Below are positions 54,668 to 63,152 of a DNA stretch of 64,000 bases, piece by piece; position 1 is the first letter of the stretch, and every line of letters begins with the position of its first letter. The stretch spans positions 124,001-188,000 of the forward strand of contig DATGLV010000034.1 of assembly GCA_035293945.1 (NCBI GenBank), read 5' to 3'. Below the pieces are notes generated by a model. The model was given only the letters and a program-made list of their open reading frames with translations. It searched no databases and was not told the origin of the DNA. The position numbers and the translations under genes are program-made. The DNA is from VAZQ01 sp035293945 (lineage in GTDB: Bacteria > Pseudomonadota > Alphaproteobacteria > Rhizobiales > Xanthobacteraceae).

Positions 54668-54705
54668 GCCGCCCCGCCGGCTTGCGGCGAGGCGGCCATT
54701 TCCTT
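54668..54705 (+). terminator. probable terminator after the propeller gene
   Basis: GCCGCCCCGCCG and CGGCGAGGCGGC form a 12-base stem with one mismatch, followed by CATTTCCTTT, a weak T-tract. It separates the cytochrome c/propeller unit from miaB. Confidence 0.6.
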
Positions 54706-54803
54706 TCGGGGGGAAAGAGGATAAGAGATGCGGGCGGCCGCGGCGGCTGTCGCGCAGCCAGAGAATCACTAGGAAGCACAGAGGATTAACCCGCCAAATC
54801 GGC

Positions 54804-56213
54804 ATGAGCGGAGCGCGCAAAGTTCATATCAGGTCGTTCGGTTGCCAGATGAACGTCTACGATTCCCATCGTATGGCGGACACGCTCGCGGGCGAGGGCT
54901 ATGCCGAGACCGAAGCCGCCGCCGAAGCTGACCTGATTATCCTCAACACCTGCCATATTCGCGAGAAGGCGGCCGAGAAGGTTTATTCCGAGCTTGGACG
55001 CGTTCGCGAATTGAAGGCTGCGGCGGCGCGCGATGGCCGCCAAGTGCTGGTCGCGGTCGCCGGTTGCGTGGCGCAGGCGGAGGGTGCGGAGATCATCCGC
55101 CGTGCGCCCGCCGTGGACATGGTCGTAGGGCCGCAGAACTATCAGCGCCTGCCGTCACTCGTCGCCCGCGCTGGCCGCGGGGAGCCGGTTGTCGACACCG
55201 AGTTTCCGCTCGAGGAAAAGTTCGCCAGTCTGCGCCCGCCCAGCCGCGAAGCCACGCGGGCGCGCGGTGTTTCGGCTTTCGTGACCGTGCAGGAGGGTTG
55301 CGACAAATTTTGCACGTTCTGTGTCGTGCCTTACACGCGCGGCGCCGAATATTCGCGGCCGGTCGAAAAGATCGTGGCCGAGGTGGAGCTGCTGGCGCAG
55401 GCCGGCGTGCGCGAGGTCACGCTCATCGGTCAAAACGTCAATGCTTACCACGGCGAGGGGCCGGACGGTGCGCCCTGGCGGCTCGGGCGCCTGTTGTTCC
55501 GCCTCGCTGAGGTCGAAGGCATTGCCCGACTGCGCTACACCACCAGCCACCCCGGCGACATGGAGGCGAGCCTTATCGCGGCCCATCGAGATCTTCCCCA
55601 GCTGATGCCGCAGCTGCACCTGCCGGTGCAATCTGGCTCCGACCGCATCCTCGCCGCCATGAACCGTCGGCACACGCGTGCCCACTATCTGCGTCTCATC
55701 GCGCAGTTGCGCGACGCCCGCCCCGACATGGCATTCACCTCCGATTTCATCGTTGGCTTCCCGTCGGAGACAGAAGCGGATTTCCGCGCCACCCTGGCGC
55801 TGGTCGACGATGTCAAATTCGCCGGCGCCTTCTCGTTCAAATATTCGCCGCGGCCCGGAACCCCGGCAGCCGACAGCCAAGATCAAATCCCAGACGCGGT
55901 CAGGCATGAGCGGCTACAGCGCCTGCAGCGCGCCATCGACGTCCAGCAAGCCGCGTTCAACGCAAGCTGCCGGGGCCGCTGTTTCGATGTCTTGTTCGAG
56001 CGTGCGGGCCGCCATCCTGGTCAAATCGTCGGCCGCTCGCCATATCTGCAGGCAGTGCAAGTTCAGAACCCGCCGCGGTCGCCCTCCGCCGTCTCGATCG
56101 GAGACATTGCTGCGGTGACCATAACCGAAGTGAGCACCAACAGCCTGTTCGGTCGTCTTGGCCGCGAGGAGCCGCGCGCGCAGGATGCGCTCATGCAAGG
56201 TGCAGGAGGCTAG
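54804..56213 (+). CDS. miaB: tRNA i6A37 methylthiotransferase MiaB
   Basis: Radical-SAM enzyme adding the methylthio group to i6A37. The 469-residue protein has FGCQMNVYDSHRMA, LNTCHIREKA and VAGCVAQAEG (first cluster), QEGCDKFCTFCVVPYTRG (radical SAM cluster), LHLPVQSGSDRIL, and a TRAM domain at the C-terminus. Starts the miaB-phoH-ybeY-corC-lnt chain. Confidence 0.97.
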   Translation: MSGARKVHIRSFGCQMNVYDSHRMADTLAGEGYAETEAAAEADLIILNTCHIREKAAEKVYSELGRVRELKAAAARDGRQVLVAVAGCVAQAEGAEIIRRAPAVDMVVGPQNYQRLPSLVARAGRGEPVVDTEFPLEEKFASLRPPSREATRARGVSAFVTVQEGCDKFCTFCVVPYTRGAEYSRPVEKIVAEVELLAQAGVREVTLIGQNVNAYHGEGPDGAPWRLGRLLFRLAEVEGIARLRYTTSHPGDMEASLIAAHRDLPQLMPQLHLPVQSGSDRILAAMNRRHTRAHYLRLIAQLRDARPDMAFTSDFIVGFPSETEADFRATLALVDDVKFAGAFSFKYSPRPGTPAADSQDQIPDAVRHERLQRLQRAIDVQQAAFNASCRGRCFDVLFERAGRHPGQIVGRSPYLQAVQVQNPPRSPSAVSIGDIAAVTITEVSTNSLFGRLGREEPRAQDALMQGAGG

Positions 56214-56227
56214 AGCCGTTGCCCACC

Positions 56228-57259
56228 ATGCGGTCGAATAACCTGATGCCGCCAGCGGCGGCCGACATTGCCAGCACCCAGATCACCCTCATCTTCGACG
56301 ACAACCGACTCGCCTCGCTGCTGCTCGGCCAATACGGACAGAACCTCGCACTGATCGAGCGCCGGATCGGGGTCATGGCCGACCAACGCGGGAACCAGGT
56401 CACCATCGTCGGATCGCGTGATGGCTGCGAGCAGGCGCGGCGGGTCCTCGAGGGCCTCTACGAGCGCCTGAAGCGCGGCGACGAGCTCGTCTCCGGCGAC
56501 GTCGAAGGCGCCATCAGGCTCGCTATCGCGCAAGGCTCGCTGTTCGATTTCGATCCGGCCGGCGCGCGCCCGAGCTTCGAGGAGATCAACCTGCGCAAGC
56601 GTCCGGTGCGGGCGCGTACGGCCGCGCAGGATGCCTATATCCGCGCGCTCAAGCGCCACGCCTTGGTATTCGGCATCGGTCCCGCCGGTACCGGCAAGAC
56701 TTGGCTCGCGGTCGCGCGCGCGGTGCAATTGTTCGAGCGCAAGGAGGTCGATCGGATCATCCTCTCCCGCCCTGCCGTTGAAGCGGGTGAGCGATTGGGC
56801 TTCCTGCCGGGCGACATGCGCGAGAAGGTCGATCCTTACCTGCGACCGATCTATGATGCGCTCTACGATCTGATGGATCCCCGCATCGTCGAGCGGGCCC
56901 TGCAGTCAGGCGAGATCGAGATCGCGCCGCTTGCATTCATGCGCGGCCGCACTTTGTCCAATGCGGCGGTCATCCTTGACGAGGCGCAGAACTCGACCTC
57001 GGTGCAAATGAAGATGTTCCTCACGCGGCTCGGCGAGAATAGCCGCATGATCGTGACCGGCGATCCGAGCCAGGTCGACCTGCCGCGCGGCCAGACCTCG
57101 GGGCTGGCCGAGGCCGTTCGCCTGCTCGGCGAGGTGGAAGGCATCGCGCAAGTCGCTTTCACTGCCGAGGACGTCATTCGCCACGAGCTCGTCGCCCGCA
57201 TCGTTGCGGCCTATGACGGGGCGGCGCGGCACGACCGCGAGCGCGAGGCCGATGCATGA
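56228..57259 (+). CDS. phoH: PhoH-like ATPase
   Basis: A 343-residue PhoH-family P-loop protein: an N-terminal domain (ITLIFDDNRLASLLLGQYGQ), Walker A GIGPAGTGKTWLAVA, RPAVEAGERLGFLPGDM, Walker B NAAVILDEAQNSTSVQMKM and MIVTGDPSQVDLPRG. Linked with YbeY in RNA metabolism. ATG 56228 chosen; a TTG at 56219 would add three residues. Overlaps ybeY by ATGA. Confidence 0.94.
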   Translation: MRSNNLMPPAAADIASTQITLIFDDNRLASLLLGQYGQNLALIERRIGVMADQRGNQVTIVGSRDGCEQARRVLEGLYERLKRGDELVSGDVEGAIRLAIAQGSLFDFDPAGARPSFEEINLRKRPVRARTAAQDAYIRALKRHALVFGIGPAGTGKTWLAVARAVQLFERKEVDRIILSRPAVEAGERLGFLPGDMREKVDPYLRPIYDALYDLMDPRIVERALQSGEIEIAPLAFMRGRTLSNAAVILDEAQNSTSVQMKMFLTRLGENSRMIVTGDPSQVDLPRGQTSGLAEAVRLLGEVEGIAQVAFTAEDVIRHELVARIVAAYDGAARHDREREADA

Positions 57260-57939
57260 AGGCTCACACTGCAACGAGCGGCGGCGGTGGGCGCCGCCGG
57301 GCCGCAAGTCCTGGTCGGAGGAGAGCCGTGCGCCGCCCGCCGAAGCACCCCGCTCGCGTCCGGCGGAAGGCAACGGGGAGCGGGAAGGCGCCCGCAATCG
57401 ACATCGTCATCGATTCTCCACTCTGGAAAGCTCGGCGCGGTGTCAAAGCGGTGCTGCTGCAGGCGGTCGCGGCGGCCGCCAGTTTGGTGCCCACAATCAG
57501 CGGCGAGCTTGCTATCGTGCTCACCGACGATTCGGCGATCCGCATCCTCAATCGCGAGTGGCGCGGCAAGGACCGAGCGACCAATGTGCTGTCATTTCCG
57601 GCACCCGCTCCCTCGCGGTGCGATCGCGCCGCAGCCGGTTTGCCGCGCGAGCGGCCGAGCAAAGAACCGCGTCGCCTGCTTGGTGACATCGTGATCGCAT
57701 ACGAGACCGTCGCCCGCGAGGCGGACGCCGCTGACAAGCCGTTTCGGCATCATCTCGCGCATCTTGCGGTGCACGGGTTTCTTCACCTGTTGGGCCACGA
57801 TCATGTCGCCGACACCGAGGCTGAAGCCATGGAAGCGATCGAGATCGCCGCGCTGGCCGGCTTGCAGGTGCCTAATCCCTATCCCCCGTCATCCTTTCCC
57901 GGGCCACGCTCTGCACATCGGGAAGCAAGGAGGACCTGA
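57256..57939 (+). CDS. ybeY: endoribonuclease YbeY with an Arg-rich N-terminal extension
   Basis: rRNA maturation factor with the zinc motif HGFLHLLGHDH; also LTDDSAIRILNREWRGKDRA, TNVLSFPAPAP and LGDIVIAYETVARE. The YbeY core starts near residue 47 (AIDIVIDSPLWK). The first ~46 residues are Gly/Arg/Ala-rich and strongly basic, not part of the usual fold (227 residues against about 150-170). The ATG overlaps phoH, which supports the long form; a GTG at 57328 would remove half the extension. Confidence 0.92.
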   Translation: MKAHTATSGGGGRRRAASPGRRRAVRRPPKHPARVRRKATGSGKAPAIDIVIDSPLWKARRGVKAVLLQAVAAAASLVPTISGELAIVLTDDSAIRILNREWRGKDRATNVLSFPAPAPSRCDRAAAGLPRERPSKEPRRLLGDIVIAYETVAREADAADKPFRHHLAHLAVHGFLHLLGHDHVADTEAEAMEAIEIAALAGLQVPNPYPPSSFPGPRSAHREARRT

Positions 57940-59091
57940 TTGCCGGCTGCCATGCCCGAGCAAGATTCATCCGGACCCCCCGAGCCGCTCGGATCATCAA
58001 CCGAATCGCGCAACCTGCCGGTGCCGATCCGGTCCGGCGACCCGGTGCGTCTCGGACGCCGCGAGAGCTGGCTCTCCTGGGCGCTGCGGATGTTCTTCGG
58101 ATGGAAGGCGGATTCGATCCGCACGAATCTCAGCGATGTGCTCAAGGCAGGCGCAGGCGAGAGCGGATTTTCGCCCAAGGAGAGGGTGCTCCTACAGAAC
58201 ATTCTGTCGCTGCGCGAGCGGCGGGTCGTGGATGTCATGGTTCCGCGCGCCGACATCATCGCGGTTAAGCAGGAGATCGCGCTCGGCGAGCTCATGAAGG
58301 TATTTGCCAGCGCCGGCCATTCGCGGCTTGTCGTCTACGACGAAATGCTTGATGACGCGGTCGGTATGGTGCACATCCGCGACCTCGTGGCATTCATGAC
58401 TGCGCGTGCCGAAGTCCGTGCCGGTACGCAGCAGCGGCGCAAGCGCCCACCGGCGACGGGCCTCGATCTCAAGGCGGTCGATCTGTCGATGCCACTGTCC
58501 GCCGCCAAGCTCATTCGCGAGATGTTGTTCGTGCCACCATCGATGCCGGCCATGGACCTCCTGGCACGGATGCAGACGAGCCGAATCCACCTCGCGCTGG
58601 TGGTCGATGAATACGGCGGCGCCGACGGCGTCGTCTCGATCGAGGATATCGTGGAGGAAATCGTCGGCGAGATCGAGGACGAGCATGACGAGGATATCCG
58701 GCCGAATGTCGTGCGCCAGGCTGATGATTCCTTTCTGGCCGACGCACGCGCGAAGCTCGACGATGTCACCGCAACCGTCGGTGCGGATTTCGATGTCGGC
58801 GAGATCGCCAACGAGGTCGACACGCTCGCCGGCTATGTCGCCACACGCATTGGACGCGTGCCGGTGCGCGGCGAGCTGGTGCCGGGACCCGGTTCATTCG
58901 AGATCGAGGTGCTCGATGCCGATCCGCGCCGGGTCAAGAAGCTGAAAATCTATCGCGCCGACCGGCGCAACGGGCGCCGCACCGAGGGTCCGCGGCGGGC
59001 GACGGAATCGGAAGCCATGGCCCCTCCGCCTGCCGCGCCTTCCGAGACTCCGTCCAAGCCTTCTCCCGATCCGAACAAGCCATCCCACTAA
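57940..59091 (+). CDS. corC: CorC/HlyC-type CBS-domain protein
   Basis: A 383-residue protein without membrane helices, like cytoplasmic CorC: a helix around RMFFGWK, the linker FSPKERVLLQNILSLRERRV, then DVMVPRADIIAVKQEI and two CBS domains, and the C-terminal CorC_HlyC domain (ANEVDTLAGYVATRIGRVPV). Role in magnesium/cobalt efflux or stress. The TTG at 57940 is preferred since AAGGAGG lies six bases before it; the ATG at 57952 is too far from that site. The tail is Pro/Ser-rich. Confidence 0.9.
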   Translation: MPAAMPEQDSSGPPEPLGSSTESRNLPVPIRSGDPVRLGRRESWLSWALRMFFGWKADSIRTNLSDVLKAGAGESGFSPKERVLLQNILSLRERRVVDVMVPRADIIAVKQEIALGELMKVFASAGHSRLVVYDEMLDDAVGMVHIRDLVAFMTARAEVRAGTQQRRKRPPATGLDLKAVDLSMPLSAAKLIREMLFVPPSMPAMDLLARMQTSRIHLALVVDEYGGADGVVSIEDIVEEIVGEIEDEHDEDIRPNVVRQADDSFLADARAKLDDVTATVGADFDVGEIANEVDTLAGYVATRIGRVPVRGELVPGPGSFEIEVLDADPRRVKKLKIYRADRRNGRRTEGPRRATESEAMAPPPAAPSETPSKPSPDPNKPSH

Positions 59092-59098
59092 TGCCGCC

Positions 59099-59150
59099 GA
59101 TTTGAAGTTCCCGCTACAGCTGCGGCAAGCTCTTTCAGGAACTTCAAATC
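59099..59150. repeat. perfect 13-bp inverted repeat between corC and lnt
   Basis: GATTTGAAGTTCC at 59099-59111 and GGAACTTCAAATC at 59138-59150, separated by 26 bases. No T-run follows. Could be a hairpin in the corC-lnt transcript or the trace of a small repeat. Confidence 0.75.
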
Positions 59151-59257
59151 GAAAAGCGGCACTAGACACATTTAGCGGCCGTTGCCCTCTTGCTTCCGAA
59201 TTCCGTGCCAAAGGGTGCAGCTATGAATCACGAAGTTCGGAAGTGGGGCACCTGGCC

Positions 59258-60868
59258 GTGACGATCGCTTCGCTCGCTCATGGGGTGACGCTCGCGTGGG
59301 GATGGCGGCGCATCGCTCTTGCATTCGCGGCTGGCGCCGTCTCGACATTTGCGCTCGCCCCGCTGAACTTCTGGCCGGCGCCATTCCTCTCCTTTCCGGT
59401 TCTGGTGTGGTTGATCGACGGATCGGCCGCCGGGAAGCTGGGCGGGGCAGTGGCGGCCGCAGGCATCGGCTGGTGGTTCGGCTTCGGCTATTTCGTCGTC
59501 GGACTCTACTGGATCGGCAATGCGCTTCTGGTCGATGCCAAGACCTTCGGTTGGCTATTGCCATTTGCGGTTGTGGCCCTGCCGGCCGGCCTGGCGCTGT
59601 TCACGGCATTCGGCGTCGGTTTGGCGCGCCTGCTGTGGAGCCGTGGCGCGAGGCGAATTTTCGCCCTGGCGGTGGGCCTCACAATTGCGGAGTGGCTGCG
59701 CGGGCATCTGTTCACCGGCTTCCCTTGGAACGTGTTCGGCTATGCCCTGACCTCGCCGCTGCCGCTTGCGCAAGGCGCTGCGCTCATGGGCATTTGGGGA
59801 CTCACCTTTCTGGCCGTCGCCGTCTATGCGAGCCCTGCGGCCTTGGCCGATGAGAAGAAAGACACCCGCCGTACCTGGCTCGTGCCGACGCTCAGTCTCG
59901 TTTTGTTGGCGGGGCTCGCGGGCTTTGGGGCATGGCGGCTGCATGAAAACCCAACCCGCTATGTCGATGCGGTGCGGCTGCGCATCATGCAGCCGAACCT
60001 GCAACAGGACGAGAAGTTCAATTATTCGCAAAAAGACTCGGTGATGAGTCGGTATCTTGCGCTCTCCGATCGGGCCACCGGACCAAACGCGAACGGCATC
60101 CGCGATGTCACGCACCTGATCTGGCCGGAATCGGCATTCCCATTCTTCCTGACCCGCGATGCCGGGGCGCTGGCCCAGATTGCGTCACTGCTGCCGCCCG
60201 GTGCGGTGCTGATAACCGGCGCCGTGCGGGCGCCGGAAGGGGTTCCGGAGGCCGCCGTGACCCGCGCCTACAACTCGGTCTATGTCATCGATCACGATGG
60301 CTCGATCCTCTCGGTATACGATAAAGTTCACCTGGTTCCGTTTGGCGAATATCTGCCGTTTCAGGATTTTCTCGAACGCCTGGGGCTGCGGCAGATCACC
60401 AACCTCCGGGGTGGTTTCATCCCCGGGGATCGTGGTCGCATCCTGAAAGTGCCGCGCGCCCCGGATGTTCTGCCGCTCGTCTGCTACGAGATCATCTTCC
60501 CGGAGGCGATCCCCCGCGGCCCACGACCGGGCTGGATGGTCAACCTCACCAATGACGGCTGGTTCGGAACGAGCCCCGGTCCCTATCAGCACTTCCAGCA
60601 GGCACGCATTCGCGCGATCGAGCAGGGGCTACCCCTGGTTCGTGCCGCGAATACCGGGATCTCGGCCGTGGTCGATCCGTACGGCCGCGTGGTCGCTCGG
60701 CTGCCGCTGGGGACCGAAGGGGTGCTCGACGCCCGTCTACCGCAGGTCGCAACCCCGACCCTTTATTCCCGAACCGGCGATCTGCCGACCGCCCTTGCGG
60801 TCGCGGCGGCGGCCATTTTGGCATTGCGCGGCCGACGCCGGGCGGCGGCGATCGGCAAATCGGCTTAG
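59258..60868 (+). CDS. lnt: apolipoprotein N-acyltransferase
   Basis: Inner-membrane enzyme adding the third acyl chain to lipoproteins. The 536-residue protein has about six N-terminal membrane helices (including LAFAAGAVSTFALAPLNFWP), then the nitrilase-like domain with the catalytic Glu (LIWPESAFPFFL), Lys (YDKVHLVPFGEYLP) and Cys (LPLVCYEIIFPEAI). Start GTG 59258 inferred from homology and a GGGG site; the frame continues upstream to 59102 but that part crosses the inverted repeat. In Sinorhizobium this gene is actA (acid tolerance). Confidence 0.93.
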   Translation: MTIASLAHGVTLAWGWRRIALAFAAGAVSTFALAPLNFWPAPFLSFPVLVWLIDGSAAGKLGGAVAAAGIGWWFGFGYFVVGLYWIGNALLVDAKTFGWLLPFAVVALPAGLALFTAFGVGLARLLWSRGARRIFALAVGLTIAEWLRGHLFTGFPWNVFGYALTSPLPLAQGAALMGIWGLTFLAVAVYASPAALADEKKDTRRTWLVPTLSLVLLAGLAGFGAWRLHENPTRYVDAVRLRIMQPNLQQDEKFNYSQKDSVMSRYLALSDRATGPNANGIRDVTHLIWPESAFPFFLTRDAGALAQIASLLPPGAVLITGAVRAPEGVPEAAVTRAYNSVYVIDHDGSILSVYDKVHLVPFGEYLPFQDFLERLGLRQITNLRGGFIPGDRGRILKVPRAPDVLPLVCYEIIFPEAIPRGPRPGWMVNLTNDGWFGTSPGPYQHFQQARIRAIEQGLPLVRAANTGISAVVDPYGRVVARLPLGTEGVLDARLPQVATPTLYSRTGDLPTALAVAAAAILALRGRRRAAAIGKSA

Positions 60869-61168
60869 GCTTATTAGACGGATCCCGATTATTGGTTGTA
60901 AATTTTGAGGATAAATCCGTCTCGACTTGGGAGCACAAAGTCGCCTTTGAAGCAGCAATGACGTGGACACACGTTACGGCTCGGCCGTGTACCCTTTGAC
61001 GAATATTCCCAGAGACTTAGACTGGCACCTCAGACGGAGCGCGTGACTTGGCGGTGAACAACGTCAGCTTCGGCCGCCAAAACGCCATAGACTCAATGGC
61101 CTTCCCCACTTGACATTGAGGAATTCGTGGAACCATTACGTCCGGTAGCGGTCCCATAGGAGCGAATT
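60869..61168. other. 300-bp gap between lnt and the HTH regulator
   Basis: No gene seen. It holds an 8-base inverted repeat (AGACGGAT at 60876-60883 and ATCCGTCT at 60915-60922) just after lnt and, near its end, a candidate promoter for the regulator. Base composition is slightly more A/T than the flanks. Confidence 0.5.
61110..61139 (+). promoter_or_regulatory. candidate promoter of the HTH regulator
   Basis: TTGACA at 61110-61115 is a perfect -35 box; 17-18 bases later CATTAC/CCATTA is a weak -10. The gene's ATG follows 30 bases downstream with an AGGAG site. Moderate support only. Confidence 0.4.
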
Positions 61169-61573
61169 ATGGCTAAGAAGGCCCCCAACCCTATCGACAA
61201 GCACGTCGGCAGTCGCGTGCGGATGCGCCGGATGATGTTGTCGATGAGCCAAGAGAAGCTTGGAGGCGCGCTCGGTCTCACCTTTCAGCAGGTGCAGAAA
61301 TATGAAAAGGGAACCAACCGAATCGGCGCGAGCCGGCTGCAGCAGATTTCACATATTCTGCAGGTCCCGGTGGCCTTCTTCTTCGAGGGTGCGCCTTCCG
61401 AACAGGCTCCCAGCGAGGGCTTTTCCGAAGCACCTTCGCCCTCCTACGTGTCGGACTTCCTCGCCACTTCCGACGGGCTCGCGCTTACCAAGGCTTTCAT
61501 GGACATCAAGGAACCGCGGCTCAGGCGGCGAATCGTCGATCTCGTCGAGGAAATTGCCGGGCGCCAGGAGTGA
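61169..61573 (+). CDS. XRE-family helix-turn-helix regulator (PhrR-like)
   Basis: A 134-residue regulator. The Cro/CI-type HTH occupies about residues 10-65 (GSRVRMRRMMLSMSQEKLGG, ALGLTFQQVQKYEKGTNRI, SRLQQISHILQVPVAFFFEG). The C-terminal ~65 residues end RLRRRIVDLVEEIAG. The family is conserved in alphaproteobacteria between lnt and metK; the Sinorhizobium member PhrR is a pH-regulated repressor-like protein. Target unknown here. ATG with AGGAG. Confidence 0.9.
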   Translation: MAKKAPNPIDKHVGSRVRMRRMMLSMSQEKLGGALGLTFQQVQKYEKGTNRIGASRLQQISHILQVPVAFFFEGAPSEQAPSEGFSEAPSPSYVSDFLATSDGLALTKAFMDIKEPRLRRRIVDLVEEIAGRQE

Positions 61574-61777
61574 CATTGAGTTCGCAATTTCTGCCATAAA
61601 CCGCTATCGAGAGCGTTGCGAGGCGCCCGCCGTCCGGCGGGTCGACTTCAAGCTGCCATCGCTCGCGCTGCCCGCATCTTGACCACGCTCCAGGGCGCTG
61701 CGAGAAGCACGGCCTTCACAGCAGTCGACTGACGAACTGGCGATGTTCGTCGCGGGCGGCAACGGGGAGACTTGCAA

Positions 61778-63052
61778 GTGTCACACGCGAATTATCTCTT
61801 CACCAGCGAGTCAGTTTCGGAGGGGCACCCCGACAAGGTGTGCGACCAGATTTCGGACGCAGTGCTCGATGCGTTTCTGGAGAATGACGCCAAGCTCGGC
61901 ATCGCCGACGACAGCCTGGTGAACACCCGGCTCGGCTGCGAGACGCTCGCCACCACCAACAAAATCGTGATCGCCGGAGAGGGCCGTGGCCAGTCCCCGT
62001 TGTTCAACAAATTCGGCGACCGTGCGGTGGTCAACCGCGAGCTGATCACCCAAATCGCCCGCGATGTGGTGCGGGACATCGGCTACGACCAGGAGGGTTT
62101 TTCCTTTCATGGCGCCGAGGTCGAGATCCTGCTGCACGGCCAGTCACCCGACATCGCCATGGGGGTGGACGCCAAGAAGAAAAAGGATGGCGAGCATGAG
62201 GGAGCCGGCGACCAGGGCATGATGTTCGGCTTCGCCTGCACCGAGAGCGAGGTCTACGAGAAGAATTCGTTCATGCCGGCGCCGATCTTCTTTGCTCACC
62301 GCGTGCTGCGGATGCTCTCGGAAAAGCGGCGCTCGGGTCAGCTGTTCGATCTGCAGCCCGACGCCAAAAGCCAGGTAACCATCCAGTATGTGAAAGGCGA
62401 GCCCGTCGGCTGCACCAAGGTGGTGGTCTCCACGCAGCACAACGCACAGACCCGCAACGGCAAGAAATATACGCCCGGCATGGTCAAGGAGCTGATCGCC
62501 GACACGGTTGCGGCGGCGCTTCCAGAGGGCTGGATGCCGAAAAAGCCCTCCGATTTCCTGGTCAACCCGACCGGCAATTTCGTCGTCGGCGGCCCCGACG
62601 GCGACTGCGGGCTCACCGGCCGCAAAATTATCGTCGACACCTACGGGGGCTATGCGCCGCATGGCGGCGGCGCGTTCTCGGGCAAGGACCCGACCAAGGT
62701 CGATCGCTCGGCCGCTTACGCGGCGCGCTATCTGGCCAAGAACGTCGTCGCGGCGGGGCTTGCGGAGCGCTGCACGATCCAGATCGCCTATGCGATTGGC
62801 GTTGCCGATCCCATGTCGCTTCTAGTCGATACCCACGGCACCGGCAAGGTCGAGGAAGCCAAGCTCGAAAAGGTGTTGCCGGAGATATTTCCACTGCGGC
62901 CGACAAATATCCGCCGCGCGCTCAAGCTCAGCCGGCCGATCTACCGGCGGACCGCGGCTTACGGGCATTTCGGCCGCGCGCCCGAGAAGGATGGCGGCTT
63001 CTCCTGGGAACGGACCGACCTCGCCGACACGCTGCGCCGCACCTTCAAATAG
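61778..63052 (+). CDS. metK: S-adenosylmethionine synthetase
   Basis: Makes SAM from methionine and ATP. The 424-residue protein has LFTSESVSEGHPDKVCDQIS, DQGMMFGFAC (ATP-binding), GGPDGDCGLTGRKIIVDTYG and GGGAFSGKDPTKVDRS. The start is taken as GTG 61778 because GGGGAG lies eight bases upstream; the TTG at 61772 is too close to that site. I saw no SAM riboswitch in the 204 bases upstream. Confidence 0.96.
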   Translation: MSHANYLFTSESVSEGHPDKVCDQISDAVLDAFLENDAKLGIADDSLVNTRLGCETLATTNKIVIAGEGRGQSPLFNKFGDRAVVNRELITQIARDVVRDIGYDQEGFSFHGAEVEILLHGQSPDIAMGVDAKKKKDGEHEGAGDQGMMFGFACTESEVYEKNSFMPAPIFFAHRVLRMLSEKRRSGQLFDLQPDAKSQVTIQYVKGEPVGCTKVVVSTQHNAQTRNGKKYTPGMVKELIADTVAAALPEGWMPKKPSDFLVNPTGNFVVGGPDGDCGLTGRKIIVDTYGGYAPHGGGAFSGKDPTKVDRSAAYAARYLAKNVVAAGLAERCTIQIAYAIGVADPMSLLVDTHGTGKVEEAKLEKVLPEIFPLRPTNIRRALKLSRPIYRRTAAYGHFGRAPEKDGGFSWERTDLADTLRRTFK

Positions 63053-63110
63053 CGGCAGGTCGGCACGCCCGATTGGGACCTTTGCGGACGGCGCGCGGCG
63101 TTGTGGGTCG

Positions 63111-63149
63111 GCGGTTTGGGGCCGCGGTTTGGGGCCGCGGTTTGGGGCC
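63111..63149. repeat. three perfect tandem copies of a 13-bp unit before trmB
   Basis: GCGGTTTGGGGCC at 63111-63123, 63124-63136 and 63137-63149, directly abutting. The last copy ends three bases before the trmB ATG, so its GGGG sits where the ribosome site would be. Confidence 0.9.
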
Positions 63150-63152
63150 ACC

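Noticed and set aside
59102..59257. Longer lnt starting at 59102
   Set aside because: The extra 52 residues cross the perfect inverted repeat and do not resemble Lnt; the GTG at 59258 gives the usual length.
61574..61777. Possible SAM riboswitch upstream of metK
   Set aside because: I looked for a SAM-II or SAM/SAH-type pseudoknot but found only a GC-rich hairpin without the conserved core; not reported.
63111..63149. Tandem 13-bp repeats as a CRISPR
   Set aside because: The copies are directly adjacent with no spacers and the unit is too short.
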